DNA from: Eukaryota sp. TZLM1-RC
Taxonomy: Eukaryota > Metamonada: BaSk clade
Assembly (NCBI GenBank): GCA_040285825.1
Contig: JAUPSS010000004.1
Span: 4,533,658-4,597,657, forward strand
Direction of reading: 5' to 3'
Length of the DNA stretch: 64,000 nucleotides
Shown here: one piece after another, positions 42,863-52,686 of the stretch
How the letters are laid out: every line of letters starts with the position of its first letter
How positions within the stretch are numbered: position 1 is the stretch's first letter
Program-made: the position numbers and the translations under genes
The notes under the pieces: generated by a model
What the model saw: the letters and a program-made list of their open reading frames with translations, nothing else
Database searches by the model: none
What the model was told of the DNA's origin: nothing

Positions 42863-45352
42863 CTAAAAGCCCTTCATTCTTTTCTTTTTCTTTTTTGGTG
42901 TTTTAACTGGGGTGTTAACTACAGAACTTGCTACTCTTTCTCTTCTTGGTTCAGGTTCTATACTCTCGACCTTTACCTCCCTCCTTACTTGGGGTTGAGA
43001 TTGGGATTCGACTTGAGATTGGGGTTGAGGCTGAGGTGGAGGGTCGTCAAGATCAAGAGGTGTGGGATTGCCGGGAAAGCTGGATTTTTCCCAGGATTTA
43101 ATTGCTATTCCTGAAGGTTTAGCCTTGTTGGAAACTCTATTCCCAGTAGCAATCGCAACTGTTCTTTTTGCATCACCAAGGGTCGGATCTCTCCATAGCT
43201 TCATCAACTTAATGATAAATTTGGCCCTCTTCTCTAATTCCTCTCCTTCTAACAGACTCCCCTCCTCCAATCTCTTCTCTACCCAATGGTCAGTGGAAGT
43301 AGTTATGAGAAGTGAAGATGGATGATGTGGAGGGAGTCCAGAGGCAGAGGAATAGAGAAGAGTGGATGCAATTTCAATGAATGGTTGGATTGATTCCACA
43401 TTGATTGAAGATTTAATTAAATCCTCATCAATGGTCCAAGATTTAATATTTTTGATGTAAGTTTGTGTCAACTTCAACAATAATTGACAATCACATTCAC
43501 AAAGAAATTGGGACCTAAACCAAAAATAATATTCAAACAAAGTAACAGGGTATTTACAAAGGTAATTGGTGATAGCTTTAGTGTTTTCGGTGAGGATATC
43601 TGTAACTCTTTTGATTATTCGATCATCAATAGCTTTGGAGATTGTGATATCTTTTACAATTTCTTCTCTAATCGACCGAAAATCTAAAGTTTCATTGATT
43701 GAAAGATCTGATCTGTTTCTAATACTAGACAGTTCTTCGAACAAAATACAATGTTCCTTAGTTTCTGGGCAATCAAAATTGATAGCCGAAATAGATTCAT
43801 CACGTGAACAAACGGTCAAAAACACGTGACCCATTGACGAGCCTTGACTAACCACCAACTTTCCATCAACCTCACCTAAACCCCACCCACTGGTTTGAGG
43901 AACTACAAGGTTCTTATGATTGGGATCAACCACCAGTGATGGATGAGGTCTTTTAAAGGAAGGAATGATGATTGGAGGCGAACTAGGAACCAAGTCTTGT
44001 TCAAATGAGTATAACAAACTTTGAGAATCGTTACCAAGCAAAAGCAGATCTCCACAATTCTCAATGAATTTTGGAGGTGATGTTAAAGAATGGCAATGCT
44101 CAAACAAAGATTTAGCAGTAAATCTCAGGTCAAAACCATAAACAAAAGAAGAATCACCCAGGAAGTAAAGAAAGGGGTTGGTTGGTTGATCATGGGACGG
44201 GGTCGCCATGCATGAAAGACTGGATGAGGGGGATGAATAGATGAGGTTTGATTTGGCGGTACGAAGGTCAACGTGATTGATTAAATTACGATTGACAGTT
44301 AAAAACTGGAATGGGTTGCCGAGCCAAGAAATGCGATGAGAGTCTGATCGATTGGTTGAGAATGAACGAATTGAGTCACAACTAGGCTTAATTGTTGAGT
44401 TACTCATTCTATCAACAGCAACCTCTCCAATCACCACGTCACCATTGTCCAATATTCCAGCGGTTCGGAAAATTCCCTTCACTGGTGACAAAGCAACATC
44501 AATTACTATTGAATTAGTTGAGAAATCGCAAATAAACTTACTACTTACCTCTTCTCTTCTTCTGCTAGATGGAGTGAATGATCCATCCTTGGCAAAGTGG
44601 CGACGAGATAGAGTGATATTGGAAGAGTCTACAAGTGATGACGTGGCAGTGACGTCATCAAAGCAGCAAGAGTCAACGATGGATAGGGAGATCCCATAAT
44701 GACAAGCAGTTGAAACTCCTATTATAGAACCTGTCAGATTTGTAGCTTGAATATTATAAATAGGTCCACAAACAGCGTTACCGACTGCACGTGATATATC
44801 TGGTATTATTGACCGATGTCTAGCAGACTCCGGAAGACTAGTTGGATAGACAGGGGAAAACAGCCGTGCCGTGTGGAAGCAGTCCATTCTATCACCAGAA
44901 ACCCAGAAAAGAAGAGGAGTACCAGAAGGACTGTTGTGTATGAACGACTGACGAGGAAAGGTTTCATAGAAGTCTGCTTCGATGTCCTCCGTGATCAGGG
45001 AGGAGACATCTGGGAAAAGGTGTTTGGAATACGTTTCTTCCAACAAATATTTTGCCGAGAATACCTCTGCTTGTATAATACGTTTATTAATGGATCTTCG
45101 ATAATTGGTAAATGAGGCGTAGCGAGGAGTGTATTGACCCCATAACCATGACAAACGTGAAGATGGAGAAACAATTCTGTAGGGAAGAGTGGATGGATAC
45201 CACTGCTGTTGGCCATATTTAAAACTTCCAAAGGATGGAGGCTCTGTTGCAGGGAATGAACATTTGAACGAATTAAAACAACCGAAATCAGGAACAGTGT
45301 GTGGAGGGAACGATGGAAAGATGTTTCTAGGAAAAGATGACCGTTGTTGCAT
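42863..45352 (-). CDS. Large propeller-like protein, possibly Rrn6/TAF1C-like
   Basis: 829 residues, single exon. The middle (about 200-530) has strand-rich segments typical of a beta-propeller: AGILDNGDVVIGEV, SHRISWLGNPFQFLTVNRNLINHVDLRT, FLYFLGDSSFVYGFDLR. The motif 'W..NP......R..+..VDLR' recalls RNA polymerase I factor Rrn6/TAF1C. The extreme C-terminus, Pro/Gln-rich then lysine-rich ending KKKKKRMKGF, also fits the lysine-rich ends of that family. Overall similarity is weak and other propeller scaffolds are possible. Its 3' end converges on the Trm5-like gene with only about 40 bases between stops. ATG 45352. Confidence 0.45.
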   Translation of the reverse strand: MQQRSSFPRNIFPSFPPHTVPDFGCFNSFKCSFPATEPPSFGSFKYGQQQWYPSTLPYRIVSPSSRLSWLWGQYTPRYASFTNYRRSINKRIIQAEVFSAKYLLEETYSKHLFPDVSSLITEDIEADFYETFPRQSFIHNSPSGTPLLFWVSGDRMDCFHTARLFSPVYPTSLPESARHRSIIPDISRAVGNAVCGPIYNIQATNLTGSIIGVSTACHYGISLSIVDSCCFDDVTATSSLVDSSNITLSRRHFAKDGSFTPSSRRREEVSSKFICDFSTNSIVIDVALSPVKGIFRTAGILDNGDVVIGEVAVDRMSNSTIKPSCDSIRSFSTNRSDSHRISWLGNPFQFLTVNRNLINHVDLRTAKSNLIYSSPSSSLSCMATPSHDQPTNPFLYFLGDSSFVYGFDLRFTAKSLFEHCHSLTSPPKFIENCGDLLLLGNDSQSLLYSFEQDLVPSSPPIIIPSFKRPHPSLVVDPNHKNLVVPQTSGWGLGEVDGKLVVSQGSSMGHVFLTVCSRDESISAINFDCPETKEHCILFEELSSIRNRSDLSINETLDFRSIREEIVKDITISKAIDDRIIKRVTDILTENTKAITNYLCKYPVTLFEYYFWFRSQFLCECDCQLLLKLTQTYIKNIKSWTIDEDLIKSSINVESIQPFIEIASTLLYSSASGLPPHHPSSLLITTSTDHWVEKRLEEGSLLEGEELEKRAKFIIKLMKLWRDPTLGDAKRTVAIATGNRVSNKAKPSGIAIKSWEKSSFPGNPTPLDLDDPPPQPQPQSQVESQSQPQVRREVKVESIEPEPRRERVASSVVNTPVKTPKKKKKRMKGF

Positions 45353-46138
45353 AAGTCAAATCATTTTAGTGGAAAAGAAAAAAAGCTTGATTTGTCCCAC
45401 TCCTTGGCCGTTAGACGAAAACCACGAGTCTTTGTTGCTCCTCTTCGTTTGGGAAGGTCCTAGAGGTCGAATGTACCCAAAGGTACCCTCTGTGATTCAC
45501 GGAGGCCCATGCACCAGAAAGTCTTTCAATGTTGACATTATGCAAAAGATGTCTTTGGACTGATGCTTATCTTCATTGAAATTGAGAGCGTGGGAGACCA
45601 GGCAATCTATCAGTACAATTGGTCAACCGTAGATTTTCTACGGAACTCAATTAGGACTACACAGTGGGACAAATCCTCTTATTTGAACAACTGTCTGCTG
45701 CTTAATTCTACTGTGATTTGAATTGCGTATCGTTCGTAACATAAATTTGAGTTCCAATTAAAGTTTGATGTTCCAACAAGTGAAAACTCGATAACATAGG
45801 TGCGATGATAAGCACGATGCAGTTAGTTCTGAATAGTTGTGCCTACTTGACAAAAATTCTGTACAATGAGCTGGGGGAGAATCAGTCTGTGTTAACCAAA
45901 TCCTGTGAAAACTACTGTCACAACAAAAGCGAAATCCAAAACATGTTGTTGTATTAAAGAAATGTTTGTACCGCATGAAGTTTGGGTGCAACGATTGCAA
46001 CAAACGATTGAAAGTACATGGTATTATCCATTCAACGGACACGAGACGAAAAGTACGTTCTCGTTGAAGTTGACCGACTCCACAGAATGTGGAGCATTGG
46101 TCATTGAATGGAGCTTGCCAAATTGAGACTTTTTTTCC
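45353..46138. other. Intergenic stretch with an unidentified relic
   Basis: No intact gene. Plus-strand ORFs around 45360-45563 and 45905-46126, and a minus-strand ORF 46147-45758, have protein-like stretches but no domain I recognise. This may be decayed mobile DNA. Confidence 0.3.
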
Positions 46139-47294
46139 TTTATTCAATTTTTTTTATAAATTGAAATTTATTTTCAACGCTAACAAAACATTAAACAAAA
46201 AACTAGAACTCAATATCCTCAATACACACATCAACATCATCAAATCTTTTCAGCGCGCGATTTTCATACTCTATTCCTAATTGTAACAGTGCATTGGTCA
46301 ACATTTCTGGAATTGCTTTAAGAATACTAAAAACAATTCTATTGTGCCAGAAATTGAAGTTCAATTCTTTTCCTGCTCTTTCTTTTATTAAACTTCTGAA
46401 ACCTTCAAGAAATTTAATGCCAGATATTCCAATGTTACCAAAAAGAGAAACAGCAAATGGAACCAACTGATACTTGACATGCTCAACACGTCCTAGCTGA
46501 GATAAGGGTTCATTGTATTTTTTGATTTTGCTCTTTTCAGCAAAGCAAAGTGGAGTTTCATCTCTTTTAGCAAAATCAATTGCTGAGTCTTTACAAACAT
46601 CAACAGTGACAACATCAACAACTTTAATAACACCATCAGACGCAGGGGTCATTAAATCAGCACGGCGTTTCCCAAAAGTATTTTCATCTTCATTTTCAGA
46701 TGACAACCTTCGCACAAGTGGTTCAACAAAAGCTTCAATGTGATGACTTTTGCACATAGCGTATAGTTGGTCTCTAACAGCATCGTGAACAACTGAGCGA
46801 TATGTAATATTAAATTTGCAATTAAATAAATGATTCAGATTAATGAGCTGACCACAACGACAAATCAAATCATTTGGCACACTACATGGCCATAGAAAAC
46901 ACCTCATCCTGAAGGCAGTTGTCCATTGATGATCATTTAATAATAGACCATATACATTTGGAATCTGGGAAATAAGACAACTTGAGCTACTATCCTTGAG
47001 GTCAATTAAAAAGTTTGCAAAAACGGGATTCTTTTCTTTAGCCAAGCTAAGACGAACAGTGTCTGCAATTTAGCATATGCAAATTTCAAGGAAATCAAAC
47101 TCCTGGGTGGAATTTCTTGAATATCAGCAGGAAAGCATTTGGACCATATGTGAGGAGAGATGCCATCAATTTCACTCTGCAAGGACACTAAATAGTCACT
47201 AACACAACATTCTATTAAATGCTGGTTTTCAGGAAAACGTTTCAAAAATTCAAAGACGAAATTTTTTCCTCCACCGATGAATTTTATTCAATTT
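46139..47294 (-). mobile_element. Family B LINE, truncated copy with 12-bp TSD
   Basis: The insert 46151-47282 is flanked by TTTATTCAATTT at 46139-46150 and 47283-47294. ORF 47045-46203 (280 aa) is almost identical to the 28.9-kb copy from the thumb end to CIEDIEF. A deletion of about 38 bases near 47060 splits it from the upstream ORF 47245-47006. The 5' end is truncated. It landed in, or at the edge of, the family A element that continues at 47283. Confidence 0.9.
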
Positions 47295-47400
47295 GAATTT
47301 TCTGTCATTCATCCGATGCAATTCGTCATCTAGGTTAATTTTTGGGCAATATTGATGAAATCTCCAAACAATTATTTGAAAACTTGAATATTATTTCTGA

Positions 47401-47453
47401 GGGTCAGGGACACACCTACCCACTTTTTTGAAAAGTGAAACACACCTACCCAC
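47401..47453 (+). repeat. MULE terminal inverted repeat, left
   Basis: Starts GGGTCAGGGACACACCTACC and pairs with 48749-48801. Contains two copies of CACACCTACCCAC spaced 30 bases apart. Confidence 0.9.
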
Positions 47454-47633
47454 TGCTGAATTTTTTGGTACTTCTGTACCCAATTGTTTTAAGGAAACTT
47501 ATCCATCCCGATTTGTTTGATGATGTAATCATGTTTGTGTTTCTTAATTACTTGGTACGTTCACCAAACTCATCTCAAACATCAAATAAACCGTTTATGG
47601 ACATGTTAAGCATACGATAAACCTCCCTAATCT

Positions 47634-48693
47634 CTATTGATCTTCAACTAAATCTTCCAATGCAGAAGATTTTTCCGATTCACTCCAATCTGAATCATCG
47701 CTGCCTTCTACACCAAACTGCTGGCGGACGAGTGTGAGTTCTGGAACTTCACTGTCTGGTATCTCTCCTCCATCTCTTTGTTTCTTCTTTCTCTGCCCTT
47801 CTCCAGCTCGGAACCATCGTTGACGTGGTCTTCCTCTTTGCCTTTCAACTTGTGGTGCTTGAGTTTCTGTCTCTTTTAGTTCAATACTTAGGTCTACTGG
47901 CATAATTCCCTCCTCGTAAGCTCTGGCATAATTCTCTCTCCAATAATCAAGGTCCACTGCACTCACTATGTTTTTGTCCATATATAAAAGTGCTGCCACC
48001 GCATGAACACAAGGGTATCCATATTGGTCCCAAAATCCACATGAACAACATTGTTTGCTCAAATCCACCAACCATGATTTTTCATGCTGTGTAACCTTCA
48101 GCACTGAACCTTCCCCTCCCCTGGAAATTGTCACAACTTCTAAACTGCGAGCTTCAACAACAGTGCTCTTCAACTGCCCACAATGATTTGCAAACAATGG
48201 ATGTTGTGTTCATCGCTTCAGTTCTTCTTTCCTCAAACCATTTTGTCAGTTTCAAGCAAATTTCGTTGATCATACTAACAAGAGCTTGGAGCTGATGGCA
48301 GGATCCTTTTGGGTTTTTGTACGAATGGATGTCAAAGAGGCAAGGTAATCTGTGGAAGGAGGAAGAATCTTGTAGGAAGAAGTTAGATTACCATCACAGG
48401 AATGAGCTTTATACCGCTTAACCTCATAAGGAGTTGTTGTAGGAGCGCATTTAGGTCGTGTAGCATAGCATTCAAACGTACATCTTTTATTTTTGCAACG
48501 AGCATAAATTCTTGTATGTTGAGACTTTTTTGTAGACACAATAGGCACTGCTCTGGACACAATCTAGCCGAATCAGTTCCTTTATGATTTCCATTGAAGC
48601 CAGGGAACCGATTTTCAAGAGATAATTGGTGTCGTTATGTTTGAGAGTTATAGTTGATTCAGCAACAACGGAAGAGGTTGTTGTCATGTTCAA
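47634..48693 (-). pseudogene. MULE transposase, catalytic core deleted
   Basis: Pieces on the minus strand: N-terminus from 48693, shifted into the frame 48560-48270 carrying the zinc-binding DNA-binding domain, then after a deletion junction near 48265 the segment INEICLKLTKWFEERRTEAMNT. A further frame (48197-47634) holds the SWIM finger and a basic AT-hook-like region (RQRGRPRQRWFR) with an acidic end. No D-D-E triad remains. It could act only on supply of transposase from elsewhere. Confidence 0.88.
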
Positions 48694-48748
48694 TCTGCAA
48701 AGAAGTCCTATCAGTAAAAAAGTGGGTAGATGTGTTCACTTTATTGTG

Positions 48749-48801
48749 GTGGGTAGACGTGTTCCACTTTTTGCAAAAATGGGTAGATGTGTACTTTTCC
48801 C
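48749..48801 (-). repeat. MULE terminal inverted repeat, right
   Basis: The reverse complement starts GGGAAAAGTACACATCTACC and matches the left end. A third GTGGGTAGATGTGT unit lies just inside at 48722-48735. Confidence 0.9.
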
Positions 48802-49665
48802 TATTTCTGAAAAAAATGACCAAATGATGAAATTGGATGTACAGAAAAACATCAAATTCACCATAACAAGACTCTGTTTCAATGCAAAATTCAATCATAT
48901 ATTTCGATATATTACTCCTCCTATCTCTAGACCTTTGGCCCTAAAGTTTAAATTGCGTACTAAAGTTTTGTCTCAACTGATAGGGTGTAAAATGTACCAA
49001 ATTGCTATTCGTTCCTATCTTTGTCCACATTATGGTGGTTTAGGCTGATTTTATCAATCCAATCACAGTATACATCACCTCTATCATCAGAACCAAAATT
49101 ATTCAGAGACAGTGTAGAGGATTGATTTTGTCTCATGTAATGTTGCAAATGACACTTTGGTTCACAGAAGAAAACTTAATCCGGTAAGTGCTCTTGATTT
49201 TAAAGCAAAAGAAAAACATAAAAAACATGACAAAGATATCGAAGAACCTATTGCTGGTAGAAATACACAGCTAGTTTTTATTGCTTTCCCATTTTCGATA
49301 AACGGAAGACTACCAGTTGAAGCAGAAACTTTTTTGAATGATTTCCAAAACTGGTTCAAAAAAACAGAGAGATTTGATGTCTTTTGGGATCGCGAATGCA
49401 ATTTGCCATTACTTCTAGATTAAATCGATTTTTCAATCGTATTAGAGAAGCTTTAGCTAGACAACAAGCAGATCAAGATTTTGTAGATGAAATCTTGGCT
49501 CAATGATTTTCGTCCCATTAGTGGTGATTTTATTTTGTCAAATGTGTGTAGGTTTAATAAAAGTTAATGGTTTCAAAAAGGATAATCCTTCAATAACTCA
49601 TAATCTAAATGATTTATCGACAGCATGATTAATATTATCTTTTCACATCAATTAACCTGACTCTG

Positions 49666-50565
49666 ATGTCGTTTTCTCGTCGTTTTACTTTATATAGCGT
49701 TTCACTGCTACTTTTTCTGTCATTAGTAGTCTCGATTTACACCATCATTCCCTCTGAAAATACTGTTCTCCAACATGCAGAACATACCGCAAGATTGGTG
49801 ATCCATGATCATCTTCTACACTTTGCTGATGAATTACCTCTGCAATCACAAGAAAGTCTAAATGACTTATTAGCTCACGAACTACGTCGTTTCAAGACTT
49901 CTGTCTATACAAATGTCGATCAACACACAAACGAAATCACCATCACGATCCATTACAAAACCTCAACAAAACCTCATACTTTTAGCATTAACTATGCAGA
50001 TATTCAAACTGCAATTTTGGAGAGAGAACTATACAAAAACGAGTCATTTCAAGTTGACAAAGACACCTCACTGTATCTTTCCCAGTATAAATGGTCTGTT
50101 CCTGCTTTGCTTCATTTAAAATACAAGTTAGAGGCTGTACAAAACTTTATGAAGTCACGCTTGTCCTCTGATACAACCATTGAATCATTAGAATTGGTAA
50201 ACATCACACAACAGTTCAATGAAGGAAGAATTTGTAAAAATGTAGACCAGTACGAGATGATGGTCAAGTCAAATGACACTCTCGATATCATGATATTTGA
50301 GATAACGCTCACTTCAAAGGTTACCAGAGTGGCCACCTTTTGGATCTGGACTCCCTTGGTTATCTTACTGGCTTCTGTGCTAGGCACCACTCTTATTATA
50401 TGTGTTCAGCTTTGCGGTAGTTATAGTGGAGGGGATGTTGATAAAGATGATAACTGTTTAATAGCAATAGCTGTTGTTTTTTTAATTTTGTTTTGTTTCT
50501 TTTCTTTTTTTGCACCTTTGAAGTTTTTTGAGCATTATTGTAGTAAGGAGTTAGTTGTTGATTGA
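49666..50565 (+). CDS. Membrane protein with three predicted spans, unknown (299 aa)
   Basis: I do not recognise the family. Residues of about 8-28 (LYSVSLLLFLSLVVSIYTII) form a signal anchor or signal peptide. A hydrophilic region of some 200 residues follows, probably lumenal or extracellular, with N-glycosylation sequons (NES, NIT, NDT). Two hydrophobic spans lie at about 226-250 and 266-287, separated by a loop with DVDKDDN. ATG 49666 immediately precedes the hydrophobic segment. No paralogue is visible in the window. Confidence 0.75.
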   Translation: MSFSRRFTLYSVSLLLFLSLVVSIYTIIPSENTVLQHAEHTARLVIHDHLLHFADELPLQSQESLNDLLAHELRRFKTSVYTNVDQHTNEITITIHYKTSTKPHTFSINYADIQTAILERELYKNESFQVDKDTSLYLSQYKWSVPALLHLKYKLEAVQNFMKSRLSSDTTIESLELVNITQQFNEGRICKNVDQYEMMVKSNDTLDIMIFEITLTSKVTRVATFWIWTPLVILLASVLGTTLIICVQLCGSYSGGDVDKDDNCLIAIAVVFLILFCFFSFFAPLKFFEHYCSKELVVD

Positions 50566-51031
50566 TTTTCTCTACTTTAGTTGTCTATCAATATGTGTTT
50601 AATTTTTTTGTTTGTAAATGTGTCTCTTAATAAAATAAGCTTAGAACTACTGAGACGAAATTTATTGAAACAAAAACTTCTCTACAAAATACCGATCTGC
50701 TTGTTTTCCCACTATTGCTGCTTCTTATTCGTTAAACATTTTATTCGATTTAAACAGTTGAGTTAAGCATCAAGTATGAGTTTATGAATTTGTTCCTTCA
50801 TCATGTTTTTGGTACAATTGTCAAGGATGTTGTGTGAATCAATAAGAGCACGACCTTCAATATTTGGTAGGTCTTTCATGAGATCACAAATTTTTTTATG
50901 AATGCTAGGAAGCAAACATTTTAAAGTTGTGTGAGGAACAACTGTCTATAAACTTCACCAAAAACAAAAAAACATCCATTTATATCAAAATTCTTTCATT
51001 TAAATTAAAATACAAAACCTTATAAACAACC
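50566..51031. other. Intergenic stretch with LINE tail relic
   Basis: Minus strand about 50760-50630 resembles the coding end and 3' flank of family A (TCTCTACAAAAT..TGATCTGCTTG). Minus strand 50945-50763 is open for about 60 codons (CLLPSIHKKICDLMKDLPNIEG... to a stop) without an ATG near its start. This may be a gene fragment; I cannot identify it. Confidence 0.35.
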
Positions 51032-52671
51032 CTATCCCCGCATTTCTTTTTCAACCCTCCTTTTAAGTTCTTCTCTGGTCAATGGTCTGCTGCTAGATTC
51101 CCCTTCATCGTCACTGACATAGTCTGTGCTGGGGGGAACGATTCCCATAGAGTTACCACTTTCTAGGCCACCTCTCAGTGAATCCCTACTGTCTAATCTA
51201 ACATTCATCCATGCAGAATCTCTTCTTGCCCTCAACCCAGCCAATGTGTCAGAAGAAAGAACCTTGGCTGTTGGATGTTTATAGAGGTAATGGGCAATAA
51301 TGTTACAAGTTCGTTGTTCGATTAATCCAAGACAGGAAATAAGAGTCGTGTTAGTGACCCCTTCTCCATTTGTGAGATGATTGATTTCATCTTGATTGAT
51401 TCCAATCTTATCCATGCAGTCAACAACGGCTGACTCAAGGTCATTGAGAACAGACCCCAATCGAAGGCAAGTTTTTTCGTATTCAGTGGCTTCATCTAAC
51501 AACATTTGGGTCTGTTCTTCCAATTCATCAACCAACTTCTTACGTCTACTGTCAACAGAAGTTTCCTCTACAGAAATCTTGCTCAATGAATCATTAATTT
51601 GATTGACATCTGCTTGTAATTTATCAAGGGTTACACCCAATTCATTGGAGTAGTTGAATAGTGAAAAGTTCTTGCTCTCTGCTTCAATAAACCTAGAAAC
51701 AAGCTTATTAATATCATGAATTCCAGTGACTTCTTGCATTCTGGCCAAAGCTTCGTGAAATGTATCGACACGGTCAGAATTTAGTGAGCTTGGATTCTTG
51801 TCCTTCATAGTGGCATTAATCAACTTCTCTTTAAGGGAAAGCTGTCGTGATTGTTGACTATCTGATGTGTCTTTTTGACCTAGATCCATCAACTCTCTCA
51901 AATGCTTATCCTGTTCAAGTTGCCTGGTGAGTTCCGACCATTCAGAATCAAATGCCTTTGCTTCTTCAAGCTCAATCTTTTCAAGATTAGCCAATGCTGA
52001 TTGAAGAGAGTCTCTTTCATCGTACTCAAGGTTTGAATGGTCAACTAAGTTACGAAGGGATTCTTTAAGGTGCGAGAGTCGCTTATCGTGTTTTTTGAAA
52101 ACACCATCATAAAGTGACCGTTCCTGCCTCAATCCATCAATTTCTTCACGAAGTTTCTTGTTCTGGGCTACTGATTCATTGAACCGAATAGTGGCCTTGT
52201 TTAGCCTATTCTCAAGAATCCTAATTTGACGTTCAACATCCTCGGGGGTCTTTTTAGATTGTTGTAACTTGGCTAAACGACGACGTTCTTCAGAGATCTT
52301 GGTACGGAGAATCTTAATTTGCTGGTCCAAGTCTGACGACTGGGATTCAAGTGAACGAACTTGTTTAGTGGCCAGTTGGTTTTCCTTGTGAAAGGTTTGC
52401 ATGAGGGAAGTGGCCTGGGAGGAAACTTTTGTAGTCATAAGAGGAGCAGACTCATCAGCAACTTGATTCTCCAGTTTATCACGTTCTGCCTTTAGCCTGG
52501 CAATTTGAGAGCTGAGTTGAGAAAACTCGAGCTGTTGTAATACCTTTGACGTCTGATTTGGTTTGTTACTTTTTCAGCATAAGATTTACGGTCATTATCA
52601 AGTAGACGGTATCTAATTTGAAGTTCATTGAATTGCTGAAGTTCAGCAGGTGTTAAAGTGGAAGTGGTCAT
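51032..52671 (-). CDS. Outer dynein arm docking complex subunit (ODA1/CCDC63/CCDC114-like), two exons
   Basis: Anchors outer dynein arms to axonemal doublet microtubules, so the cell is flagellated. Exon 1 is 52671-52570 (MTTSTLTPAELQQFNELQ...YRLLDNDRKSYAEK); a 38-nt intron (52569-52532, GTAACA...ATTACAACAG) follows; exon 2 is 52531-51032. The protein is 533 residues, almost all coiled coil. Diagnostic blocks: RQIRILENRLNKATIRFNESV, NKKLREEIDGLRQERSLYDGVFKKH and RFIEAESKNFSLFNYSNEL, matching ODA1/CCDC114. Without splicing the ORF would start at 52438 and lose the conserved DNDRKSY segment. A Fanzor pseudogene ends 16 bases upstream of the ATG on the same strand. Confidence 0.88.
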
Positions 52672-52686
52672 TGAAACAGATGATGT

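Larger units (their letters stand above)
47392..48810 (-). mobile_element. Mutator-like element (MULE), internally deleted, 9-bp TSD
   Basis: The element spans 47401-48801, flanked by TATTTCTGA at 47392-47400 and 48802-48810. Its 53-bp ends are inverted repeats that align without gaps (about 41 of 53 matching), each containing CACAYCTACCCA-type sub-repeats. On the minus strand the N-terminal FLYWCH/WRKY-like zinc domain (ARCKNKRCTFECYA...VKRYKAHSC) is followed directly by the post-catalytic KWFEERR region and a SWIM zinc finger (CCSCGFWDQYGYPCVH). The DDE catalytic domain is missing, so it is a non-autonomous deletion derivative. Confidence 0.92.
47283..49565 (+). mobile_element. Family A LINE, split by a MULE
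   Basis: The first part (47283-47400) reads ..RHLG.FLGNIDEISKQLFENLNIISE and continues after the MULE (48811 on) as KNDQMMKLDVQKNIKFTITRLCFN, the same join seen uninterrupted at 21.8 kb. Near 49048 the order is scrambled: a short stretch (about 49050-49110) is in reverse orientation. ORF 49157-49423 and the following bases encode the tail ARQQADQDFVDEILAQ ending at 49506. TTTCGTCCCATTAG follows, as in other copies. Confidence 0.85.

Noticed and set aside
52532-52569. Very short 17- or 26-nt introns at the ODA gene
   Set aside because: Both would also restore the frame, but only the 38-nt choice ends in the YTWAC-N3-AG motif shared by the other introns.
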